This document shows, one piece after another, positions 24,466-31,442 of a DNA stretch of 35,609 nt. The notes under the pieces are model-generated. The model did no database searches, was not told the origin of the DNA, and saw only the letters and a list, made by a program, of their open reading frames with translations. Made by a program: the position numbers and the translations under genes. The DNA is from JAHEJA01 sp965657215 (GTDB taxonomy: Bacteria > Pseudomonadota > Alphaproteobacteria > Rhodobacterales > Rhodobacteraceae), in NCBI GenBank assembly GCA_965657215.1, contig CBFHNR010000025.1, positions 1-35,609 on the forward strand. Direction: 5' to 3'. Position 1 is the stretch's first letter, and the number at the start of each line of letters is the position of its first letter.

Positions 24466-24573
24466 TTGTGTTGTTTCGCCGCAGGGCAGAAATTCGTCAC
24501 GAAATAATATTGCGCATTAATTATTATTTGAGTAACAGTATTATCAAGACAACTTACTAACTAGGAGAGAAGC

Positions 24574-25296
24574 ATGGCGCGCGTAGCCCTTGTCACTGGC
24601 GGTTCCCGAGGTATCGGTGCTGCAATTTCAAATGCACTAAAAGCAGAAGGATACACTGTTGCAGCAACATATGCTGGCAACGATGAAGCCGCTGCAAAAT
24701 TCACAGCCGAAACAGGCATCAAGACATACAAATGGAATGTCGCAAGCTATGATGATAGCAAGGCAGGCATCGCGCAAGTCGAAGCGGACCTTGGCCCAAT
24801 CGACGTTGTCGTTGCCAATGCAGGGATCACCCGCGACGCACCCTTCCACAAAATGACGCCAGAGCAATGGCACGACGTTGTGGATACAAATTTAACAGGC
24901 GTTTTCAACACAGTACACCCAATCTGGCCAGGTATGCGCGAACGTAAATTTGGCCGCGTGATCGTGATTTCGTCGATCAATGGTCAGAAAGGCCAATTCG
25001 CTCAGGTAAACTATGCCGCGACCAAAGCGGGCGATTTGGGGATTGTTAAATCCTTGGCTCAAGAAGGCGCACGCGCAGGCATCACTGCTAACGCTATTTG
25101 CCCGGGCTACATTGCGACCGAAATGGTTATGGCCGTACCAGAAAAAGTGCGCGACAGCATCGTGGCACAAATCCCAACAGGCCGCTTGGGCGAACCCGAA
25201 GAAATCGCGCGTTGCGTAGTCTTTTTGGCATCAGAGGATTCTGGCTTTATCAATGGATCAACGATCTCTGCGAATGGCGCACAGTTCTTCGTTTAG
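24574..25296 (+). CDS. phaB: Acetoacetyl-CoA reductase
   Basis: A 240-residue SDR of the PhaB type. TGGSRGIG near residue 8, NAGITRD near 83-89, the catalytic Ser in VISSINGQKGQFAQ, YAATKAG as YxxxK, and the PhaB-like end SGFINGSTISANGAQFFV are visible. It reduces acetoacetyl-CoA to (R)-3-hydroxybutyryl-CoA, normally with NADPH, for polyhydroxybutyrate polymerisation; the polymerase genes are not in the window. A ribosome-binding site AGGAGAGA precedes the ATG. Its 140-base upstream region is AT-rich and follows the phaA terminator, so it probably has its own promoter. Confidence 0.95.
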   Translation: MARVALVTGGSRGIGAAISNALKAEGYTVAATYAGNDEAAAKFTAETGIKTYKWNVASYDDSKAGIAQVEADLGPIDVVVANAGITRDAPFHKMTPEQWHDVVDTNLTGVFNTVHPIWPGMRERKFGRVIVISSINGQKGQFAQVNYAATKAGDLGIVKSLAQEGARAGITANAICPGYIATEMVMAVPEKVRDSIVAQIPTGRLGEPEEIARCVVFLASEDSGFINGSTISANGAQFFV

Positions 25297-25313
25297 GCCA
25301 CTGGAATTCAACA

Positions 25314-25340
25314 AAAGGGGCTGCGATTTGCGGCCCCTTT
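25314..25340. terminator. Bidirectional terminator between phaB and the dehydrogenase gene
   Basis: An 11-bp stem with one G-T pair (AAAGGGGCTGC / GCGGCCCCTTT) around a GATTT loop lies between convergent genes. Both strands end the stem in TTT, so it can serve both. Confidence 0.8.
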
Positions 25341-25345
25341 CTGCG

Positions 25346-26332
25346 TTATAGCATCGCTGGAAAGACCTGATCTGGGGGACGGTGCCCATCGGCGAACGTC
25401 TTGATATTAATGATGACTTTTTCACCCATTTCTATGCGCCCCTCCACAGTAGAGGACCCCATATGCGGCAAGAGAACAACGTTCTTAAGCTCGCGCAGAC
25501 GCGGGTTTACATCCGTTCCATTTTCATAAACATCTAGTCCCGCACCTGCCAATTCACCGGCTCGTAACATTCGCGTCAGCGCGTTTTCATCAATGACCTC
25601 GCCGCGTGATGTGTTCACAATCACAGAGGTCGGCTTCATCAATTTGAGGCGACGGGCATTCATCAAATGAAAGGTCGATGGTGTGTGAGGACAGTTGATC
25701 GACACGATGTCCATACGTGCAACCATTTGATCCAAGCTTTCCCAATAGGTCGCCTCAAGCCCTTCTTCGATTTCAGGACGAAGCCGTTTGCGGTTGTGAT
25801 AATGAACCTGCATTCCAAAGGCTTGCGCCCGTCGTGCAACCGCCTGACCAATGCGGCCCATGCCCAATATCCCCAATCGACGCCCCCCGAGGCGTCCACC
25901 CAAAAACGCTGTAGGTGCCCAACCGCCCCAGTCGCCAGCTTGCATTTGATGCAACCCCTCAGGCATGCGGCGTGTCACAGCCAACATCAAGGCCATCGCC
26001 ATATCGGCCGTGTCATCGGTAACCACGCCTGGTGTATTCGCCACCAATATCCCACGTTCACGCGCCGTATTGACGTCAATGTGATCCACACCCGCACCAA
26101 AATTCGCAATCAACTTGAGCCGAGGCCCAGCGCCCCCAAGTAGCGTTGCATCAATTTTATCTGTAATTGTTGGGACCAAGACATCCGCGTTTTGCATCGC
26201 ATCCATAAGCTCATCGCGCGTCATTGGACGGTCAGGATCGCGCAGTTTCACATCAAAGAGTTCGGACAGGCGGGTTTCAACGACCTCAGGCAAGCGCCGC
26301 GTTACAACAACAGTCAACTTTTGGGACGGCAT
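25346..26332 (-). CDS. D-2-hydroxyacid dehydrogenase (glyoxylate/hydroxypyruvate reductase type)
   Basis: A 328-residue member of the D-isomer-specific 2-hydroxyacid dehydrogenases. The substrate loop ANFGAGVDHID, NAD(P) motif LGILGMGRIGQAVARR, catalytic Arg in VNTSRGEVID, Glu in DVYENGTDVN, and His in LLPHMGSSTVEGR are all visible. After the Rossmann motif, YHNRKRL carries basic residues that could favour NADPH. Glyoxylate, hydroxypyruvate or D-glycerate are the likely substrates. I chose the ATG ending at 26332 because AGGAGCTGTTC precedes it; the longer frame has no such site. Confidence 0.9.
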   Translation of the reverse strand: MPSQKLTVVVTRRLPEVVETRLSELFDVKLRDPDRPMTRDELMDAMQNADVLVPTITDKIDATLLGGAGPRLKLIANFGAGVDHIDVNTARERGILVANTPGVVTDDTADMAMALMLAVTRRMPEGLHQMQAGDWGGWAPTAFLGGRLGGRRLGILGMGRIGQAVARRAQAFGMQVHYHNRKRLRPEIEEGLEATYWESLDQMVARMDIVSINCPHTPSTFHLMNARRLKLMKPTSVIVNTSRGEVIDENALTRMLRAGELAGAGLDVYENGTDVNPRLRELKNVVLLPHMGSSTVEGRIEMGEKVIINIKTFADGHRPPDQVFPAML

Positions 26333-26440
26333 GAACAGCTCCTGTCTTTTCTTGTGCATCAATTAATGTCAGAGTGGCCCAAGTTGCAGCGGGGCGCAAG
26401 AACCCCTTTTACAATTCGAGTTGTTAGATAGGTTATCCTT

Positions 26441-26932
26441 ATGAAACAGGTTCTCACGGCTTTGGCTTTGGTGATTGCCCTCCCAGTCACGCTCTGGGCA
26501 CAAGAGCGCGGACCCGTCACCAATTTACCGCTGCCGCGCTATGTCTCGCTCAAATCGGACGAGGTGAACGTGCGGCGTGGCCCGTCCCTCAGTCACCGCA
26601 TTGATTGGGTCTATAAGAGGCGTAACATGCCTGTTGAAGTTTACGGTGAATACGAAAATTGGCGCCGCATTCGCGATATTGATGGTGCAGGCGGTTGGGT
26701 GCATTACACGCTGATTTCTGGGGTGCGCAATGTGATCATTATCAACGATATGCAGCCGCTTTATTCGAAACCTGATCCCAATTCCTTGATCGAGGCGCGC
26801 CTTGAGTTGAATGTGGTCGCCCGTCTCGAAGAGTGCTCGATTGATTGGTGTCGCTTGCGCACGGGCGGTTTTAAGGGCTGGGCGCCCAAGACCTCCCTTT
26901 GGGGTGTTTATGCTGCTGAGATTAAGGATTAA
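26441..26932 (+). CDS. Secreted bacterial SH3-domain protein
   Basis: The 163-residue product has a signal peptide (MKQVLTALALVIALPVTLWA) and then two SH3b-like modules. The first spans about residues 35-85 (SDEVNVRRGPSLSHRIDWVY … GGWVHYTLISG), the second about 90-152 (MQPLYSKPDP … RTGGFKGWAPKTSLWGVY). Bacterial SH3 domains commonly bind cell-wall peptides. Two cysteines (EECSIDWCRL) may pair in the periplasm. It is divergent from the hydroxyacid dehydrogenase gene and is probably a single transcript. Confidence 0.85.
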   Translation: MKQVLTALALVIALPVTLWAQERGPVTNLPLPRYVSLKSDEVNVRRGPSLSHRIDWVYKRRNMPVEVYGEYENWRRIRDIDGAGGWVHYTLISGVRNVIIINDMQPLYSKPDPNSLIEARLELNVVARLEECSIDWCRLRTGGFKGWAPKTSLWGVYAAEIKD

Positions 26933-27048
26933 CCTTGTGAGACCTCTTTTTCCAAAATTATGATGATCACCTCAAAACTAGAATATGTTTTGCAACAATA
27001 ATTCTCGCTCGCCTTAGATCGTTTTCGTTGATATGCGAAGGCATGAGC

Positions 27049-28146
27049 ATGTTCACAATATTTTTAGCGACCCCTCCCGGGTTAGAGCCTCTTTTACAGG
27101 CGGAGGCCTCCGAAAAGGGGTTTGCCGACTGTACACTGGTTGCAGGGGGCGTTGAATTCCAAGGAACCTGGCGAGATGTCTGGCGCGCCAATCTAGAACT
27201 GCGCGGGGCAAGTCGCGTTCTGGCTCGGGTCGGATCCTTTCGCGCGATGCATCTGGCTCAGCTGGACAAACGTTCGCGTAAATTTCCTTGGGCGGATATT
27301 CTGCGCCCTGACGTAGCTGTCCGTGTTGAAGCGACCTGCAAAGCATCTAAAATCTATCACGCCAAGGCTGCAAGCCAACGGGTTGAGCGCGCCCTCGTCG
27401 AAGAAATGGGGATCACCATCGCCTCAGACGCGCCCGTTACATTAAAGGTGCGCATAGACGATGATTTATGCACCTTTAGCTTGGACACAACGGGCGAACC
27501 CTTGCACAAGCGCGGCCACAAGGAAGCCGTCGGTAAAGCCCCGATGCGCGAAAATCTGGCCGTTTTGTTCTTGCGTGATTGCGGATATGACGGACGCGAA
27601 CCTGTTGTGGATCCCATGTGTGGCTCTGGCACCTTTTTGATCGAAGCCGCCGAAATCGCCTTGGGTCTTCAGGCGGGACGATCACGCGCCTTTGCTTTTG
27701 AACATTTGGCGACCTTTGATCCAACGGCTTGGGCAGAGATGCGCAAGGGGTCTAATGAGTCAATCAGCGAGCCCATGTTCTTTGGCAGCGATAGAGACGC
27801 AGGTGCCATCAAGAATTCCAATGCAAACGCAGAACGCGCAGGTGTTAATCATCTCACCCAGTTTAGCTGTCACGCGGTTTCTGACCTCATCCGCCCAGAC
27901 CACGCCTCTGGCCTTGTGATCGTTAATCCCCCTTACGGTGCGCGGATTGGCGAACGTAAATTGCTATTCTCCGTTTATGGGGCACTTGGGAAAACCTTGC
28001 TTGAGCGGTTCAAAGGATGGCGCGTTGGGATCATAACAAGCGATCCGGGCCTTGCTAAATCAACAGGCCTACCGTTTCAGGGGCAACCAACACAGGTCTC
28101 GCATGGTGGTTTGAAAATCGGCCTTTATAAATCAGCGCGTCTGTAA
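27049..28146 (+). CDS. THUMP-domain RNA methyltransferase (RlmL N-terminal/TrmN type)
   Basis: A 365-residue protein. The N-terminal half has a ferredoxin-like/THUMP region (FLATPPGLEPLLQAEASEKG … YHAKAASQRVERALVEEMG). The C-terminal half is an SAM-dependent methyltransferase with VDPMCGSGTFLIEAAEIALG (motif I), FGSDRDAGAIKNS and the catalytic VIVNPPYGARIGE (NPPY, a guanine-N2 or adenine-N6 methylation motif). 23S rRNA m2G2445 (RlmL) or tRNA m2G are candidate targets. Upstream in-frame starts exist (TTG 27028, ATG 27043); GAAGG at 27037-27041 gives proper spacing only for the ATG at 27049. It overlaps the convergent gene by 15 bases. Confidence 0.88.
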   Translation: MFTIFLATPPGLEPLLQAEASEKGFADCTLVAGGVEFQGTWRDVWRANLELRGASRVLARVGSFRAMHLAQLDKRSRKFPWADILRPDVAVRVEATCKASKIYHAKAASQRVERALVEEMGITIASDAPVTLKVRIDDDLCTFSLDTTGEPLHKRGHKEAVGKAPMRENLAVLFLRDCGYDGREPVVDPMCGSGTFLIEAAEIALGLQAGRSRAFAFEHLATFDPTAWAEMRKGSNESISEPMFFGSDRDAGAIKNSNANAERAGVNHLTQFSCHAVSDLIRPDHASGLVIVNPPYGARIGERKLLFSVYGALGKTLLERFKGWRVGIITSDPGLAKSTGLPFQGQPTQVSHGGLKIGLYKSARL

Positions 28147-28716
28147 CACTCTGGCAATGTTTGGACGTCTCGGTTTTATGGGCGTTTGAACCACAGGAGA
28201 GTGACCTTGTTGAAGCGAGGCAACTGCTCCCTTCAACAAAACCGATGCAGGTTTATTTTCACGAGCACAGACCCCAACCTGAGGGACATGTGATCCCTCT
28301 AGCACCGACTGAAGCCGCACAACGACGCTATCGACGACGCTTTGCCTCCACCGTTTATCCGCACGTAACAGCACGACGAAATACCCGAACCGACTATGCA
28401 AAACAGTGTCAGTTCTCGCAATTTTTGATTGCAGCTTATCCAAGGCCTCAAACAAAACAAAGTCATCACCTTCGAATTTAATCACAATGCACAAGCCAAA
28501 ACGACAATGCCCACCTAAGTTGCGCAAGACGTCATTCAAGCTGAGATATAAGATAGGAATTGCTTTGGGCCGTCGGCGTTTTGAGATTGCTTTCAACGCA
28601 ACATAGCAAAGCGCCCCTAAAATAGCCCCAAGGTATCCAGCCCAGACAAACCCAGTTACGGCAACCAGACCTGTCATGAGCACTTGAATTTGATCAGCGC
28701 GCCGCCGTCCCCACAT
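28132..28716 (-). CDS. Membrane protein with degenerate GGDEF-like domain
   Basis: A 194-residue protein with two hydrophobic segments (about residues 11-26 and 28-41), a basic RRRRPK stretch, then about 110 residues that follow the GGDEF fold. FGLCIVIKFEGDDFVLFEAL aligns by pattern with the 'lDhDgFK' strand of diguanylate cyclases, and DTVLHSRFGYFVVLLRA sits where RxGGDEFxxLL should be. The GGDEF signature itself is thus lost (RFGYF), so catalysis is not expected. It could be a c-di-GMP or protein-binding remnant. AAGGGGACGG precedes the ATG. This domain call rests on my pattern reading alone. Confidence 0.6.
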   Translation of the reverse strand: MWGRRRADQIQVLMTGLVAVTGFVWAGYLGAILGALCYVALKAISKRRRPKAIPILYLSLNDVLRNLGGHCRFGLCIVIKFEGDDFVLFEALDKLQSKIARTDTVLHSRFGYFVVLLRADKRWRQSVVDSVVVRLQSVLEGSHVPQVGVCARENKPASVLLKGAVASLQQGHSPVVQTPIKPRRPNIARVLQTR

Positions 28717-28767
28717 ATACCGTCCCCTTTTCAGAAGAGAGGATGGCGCGAGAATGTTAAAGCTTGA

Positions 28768-29643
28768 TTACTTTAGCACAGGAACATCATTCAATTTTTC
28801 ACGAGATTTATCAGGGTCCAACATTAAATTGGCGAAATCAAAGAGCTTTGGGTCCAACAAATGCGAGGGGCGCGCATTCATCAACGCGCGGAACATGACC
28901 TGACGCCGACCTGGGCTATTCTTTTCCCATTGATCAAGAATTTGTTTCACTTGTTGGCGCTGCAACCCGTCTTGTGACCCGCAAAGATCACAGGGGATAA
29001 TTGGATAATTCAGAGCACTTGCAAATTTTTCACAGTCTATTTCCGCAACATGGGCCAACGGGCGATAGAGGAACAAATCCCCCTCTTCGTTTACCAATTT
29101 AGGCGGCATCGTCGCCAAGCGGCCCCCATGAAACAAATTCATGAAAAAGGTTTCCAAAATATCATCGCGGTGATGCCCAAGAACAACTGCGGAGCAGCCT
29201 TCTTCGCGCGCAATCCGATACAGGTTTCCGCGCCTTAGACGTGAGCATAGCGCGCAAAAGGTACGTCCCTCTGGGACTTTGTCCATCACGATCGAATAGG
29301 TGTCTTGGTATTCGATCCGATGCGGCACTTGCATTTTTTCGAGGAACTCGGGCAAGACGGTTGCCGGAAACCCAGGTTGTCCCTGATCGAGATTGCAGGC
29401 GACTAATTCCACAGGCAACATGCCGCGCCATTTCAGCTCATAGAGCACTGCGAGCAAGGTATAGCTATCTTTGCCCCCAGACAAACACACAAGCCATTTG
29501 GCATCGCGTTCAATCATCCCATATTGCTCGATTGCTTCGCGCACATTGCGCACGATGCGTTTGCGCAGCTTCTTGAATTCAGTGGTCGATGGGGCTCCGT
29601 GAAACAATGGGTGAATGTCGTCTAATTCATCAAGCATCTTCAT
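28768..29643 (-). CDS. ttcA: tRNA 2-thiocytidine biosynthesis protein
   Basis: The 291-residue product has the PP-loop SGGKDSYTLL (about residues 57-66), the two cysteine pairs of TtcA/TtcA-like thiolases (CALCSRLRRG and CDLCGSQDGLQR), and GHHRDDILETFFMNLFHGG. It thiolates C32 of certain tRNAs using ATP and an Fe-S cluster held by these cysteines. Two close ATGs (ending at 29643 and 29637) are possible; AAGGAA precedes both. Its start overlaps the end of yidD by 14 bases, so it belongs to the rpmH-rnpA-yidD operon. Confidence 0.95.
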   Translation of the reverse strand: MKMLDELDDIHPLFHGAPSTTEFKKLRKRIVRNVREAIEQYGMIERDAKWLVCLSGGKDSYTLLAVLYELKWRGMLPVELVACNLDQGQPGFPATVLPEFLEKMQVPHRIEYQDTYSIVMDKVPEGRTFCALCSRLRRGNLYRIAREEGCSAVVLGHHRDDILETFFMNLFHGGRLATMPPKLVNEEGDLFLYRPLAHVAEIDCEKFASALNYPIIPCDLCGSQDGLQRQQVKQILDQWEKNSPGRRQVMFRALMNARPSHLLDPKLFDFANLMLDPDKSREKLNDVPVLK

Positions 29644-29884
29644 TGTTCCTTTTGTTTGCTTTCGGGTCTGGGACGTTGTCAACTCCCATACCACCCCAAG
29701 GGTGGCAGCGTCCAATACGCCGCACAATCAACCAGCTCCCATAGAGCCCGCCATGTTTTTCCAAGGCTTCCATCGCATAGGCCGAACAGGTCGGATGATA
29801 GCGACAATTAAACCCCACCCAAGGGGAAAACACCATGCGATAGGCGCGAACAGGTAAAGATACAACAAAGGCGAGAGGGGTCAT
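29630..29884 (-). CDS. yidD: Membrane protein insertion efficiency factor
   Basis: The 84-residue product shows the complete YidD signature: YRMVFSPWVGFNCRYHPTCS, AYAMEALEKHGGLYGSW and RRIGRCHPWGGMGVD, with the three conserved cysteines. An N-terminal amphipathic stretch (PLAFVVSLPVRAYRMV) would lie on the inner membrane near YidC. It overlaps rnpA by 4 bases (ATGA) and ttcA by 14, so all three are translationally coupled. Confidence 0.95.
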   Translation of the reverse strand: MTPLAFVVSLPVRAYRMVFSPWVGFNCRYHPTCSAYAMEALEKHGGLYGSWLIVRRIGRCHPWGGMGVDNVPDPKANKRNNEDA

Positions 29885-30279
29885 TTGCCCGCCTCATGGA
29901 TCTTGCCAAGGGCGTATCTCAAATCGTTTTGGAGGTCGGTGAAATCGCGCGAGGCTGTTGCCTCGGCGCGCCCGATGAGGACATAGTCCCAACCAGCGCG
30001 TCCTACATCAGGGATCACAGCCTGAGCAATGGCTCTAAGGCGGCGTTTGGCGCGATTTCGGGCAACGGCATTGCCGACCTTTTTAGAACAGGTAAAGCCC
30101 ACTCTGATTGAGGGGTCTCCGTCATCGCGCAAACGCCCCTGAACCATCATACCCTTCGCCCCTTGCTTTAACGCGCGTGCAGCGGCCAAAAATTCGCTAC
30201 GATTGCGCATGATAAAATAGGGCTTATAAACAGAAAAAGACATCGCTGAGGTATGGTCCGTGGTATGAAGAGTGTCCAT
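29881..30279 (-). CDS. rnpA: Ribonuclease P protein component
   Basis: About 132 residues with the RnpA core: RSEFLAAARALKQGAKG, RVGFTCSKKVGNAVARNRAK with the RNR-type motif, then RRLRAIAQAV and DYVLIGRAEATAS. It assists the RNase P RNA in 5' processing of tRNA precursors. The start is uncertain: GTG ending at 30285, ATG at 30279 (used here) or later internal ATGs before MRNRSEFL; none has a strong ribosome-binding site. It follows rpmH by about 50 bases, the usual order. Confidence 0.92.
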   Translation of the reverse strand: MDTLHTTDHTSAMSFSVYKPYFIMRNRSEFLAAARALKQGAKGMMVQGRLRDDGDPSIRVGFTCSKKVGNAVARNRAKRRLRAIAQAVIPDVGRAGWDYVLIGRAEATASRDFTDLQNDLRYALGKIHEAGK

Positions 30280-30328
30280 AGTCACGACGTCACCAGCGAT
30301 GCCTTTAAATTTCGAGTGCTAGAGCGAC

Positions 30329-30463
30329 TTATGCGCTTAGCGACTTGCGACCACGTGCGCGACGTGCGTTCAAGATTTTACGGCCGGCTTTAGTTGCCAT
30401 GCGTGAACGAAAACCGTGGCGGCGTTTGCGGACCAGGTTAGAAGGTTGATAGGTGCGTTTCAT
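30329..30463 (-). CDS. rpmH: 50S ribosomal protein L34
   Basis: Translating the minus strand from the ATG ending at 30463 gives 44 residues, beginning MKRTYQPSNLVRKRRHGF and ending NARRARGRKSLSA. This is the complete, very basic L34. GGAG lies before the ATG. It heads the operon rpmH-rnpA-yidD-ttcA, and a good promoter lies 65-93 bases upstream. Confidence 0.97.
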   Translation of the reverse strand: MKRTYQPSNLVRKRRHGFRSRMATKAGRKILNARRARGRKSLSA

Positions 30464-30527
30464 CGCTCCGTCTCCGTATCGGTGGGCGCTAATCGAAATC
30501 GCGCCGTTTCATAATTCTGAGTGCTGG

Positions 30528-30556
30528 CTAATAAGGGCCAAGTCGGGATAAGTCAA
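30528..30556 (-). promoter_or_regulatory. rpmH: Promoter of the rpmH-rnpA-yidD-ttcA operon
   Basis: On the minus strand, TTGACT (30551-30556, five of six to consensus) is followed after exactly 17 bases by TATTAG (30528-30533). Transcription would start near 30521, leaving a leader of about 58 bases before rpmH. The rest of the 283-base spacer 30464-30746 holds a 5-bp CCCCT/AGGGG hairpin at 30662-30676 and no DnaA-box cluster. Confidence 0.65.
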
Positions 30557-30746
30557 ACGCAGATATGCAGTTTTGTCACAAAAACCCGTTTCCTGAGTAT
30601 GTTTATGTCATTTTGCCTGATGATTGAAGGGCAATTCTCACAAATCAGCTCAATTTCATCACCCCTTTGTGAGGGGACTGGGAAAAATCTTCGCGTATGG
30701 GCATTGTCAAACCAACCCAAGGGATTCGTCTGATCGGAGACACGCC

Positions 30747-31442
30747 ATGAAACGCTATTTACCTATTCTTGTGATTCTCCTCGGAGCCCTGCTGGGATAT
30801 TACTTCCTTAAGGATGTTCTCAGCTTTGACACGCTCAGGGACAATCGGGACAGCTTATTAAGCTATCGTGATAATAACTACGTTTTGACCGCTTTAGTGT
30901 TTATTGCAATCTATTTCATCATTGTTGCCTTCTCCCTCCCTGGTGCAGCGGTTGCCTCAGTGACAGGCGGGTTCTTGTTTGGATTAGGTATGGGAACCCT
31001 GTTCAACGTAACAGCGGCGAGTTTGGGCGCTATAGTCATATTCATGGCGGCAAAATTGGGCTTTGGCGATAAGCTTGCCCAAAAGATGGACACATCAGGG
31101 GGGCGGCTTGAAACCTTATCCAATCAGCTAAAACAAAACGAGATCAGCGTTTTGTTTATGCTTCGATTGATCCCTGTCGTGCCGTTTTTTGTCGCAAACT
31201 TATTACCAGCAATTGTCGGCGTAAAATTTCGCAACTTTGCCATCACCACGGTTCTGGGGATTATCCCTGGTGCCTTGGTATTCACATGGATTGGCGTCGG
31301 GATTGGCGATGTCTTTGACCAAGGTGGTACGCCAGATTTATCCCTCATATGGTCCCCTCACATCTTGGGGCCGCTTCTTGGGCTCGCGGGCCTTGCGGCT
31401 TTGCCAATGATCTTTAACGTCATGAAAAAGGAAACATCATGA
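30747..31442 (+). CDS. TVP38/TMEM64 (VTT-domain) membrane protein
   Basis: A 231-residue membrane protein with about five or six helices and the VTT/SNARE-associated core: FSLPGAAVASVTGGFLFGLGMG and MLRLIPVVPFFVANLLPAIVGV, then TTVLGIIPGALVFTWIGVGIGD. Relatives (DedA/VMP1-like) take part in lipid scrambling or ion handling at the membrane. I chose the ATG at 30747 because GGAGAC precedes it and the first helix begins at once. It overlaps the flavoprotein gene by 4 bases (ATGA). Confidence 0.88.
   Translation: MKRYLPILVILLGALLGYYFLKDVLSFDTLRDNRDSLLSYRDNNYVLTALVFIAIYFIIVAFSLPGAAVASVTGGFLFGLGMGTLFNVTAASLGAIVIFMAAKLGFGDKLAQKMDTSGGRLETLSNQLKQNEISVLFMLRLIPVVPFFVANLLPAIVGVKFRNFAITTVLGIIPGALVFTWIGVGIGDVFDQGGTPDLSLIWSPHILGPLLGLAGLAALPMIFNVMKKETS

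Noticed and set aside
30464..30746. Possible replication origin beside rpmH
   Set aside because: rpmH lies near dnaA/oriC in many bacteria, but I found no TTATCCACA-type DnaA boxes or dnaA gene here.
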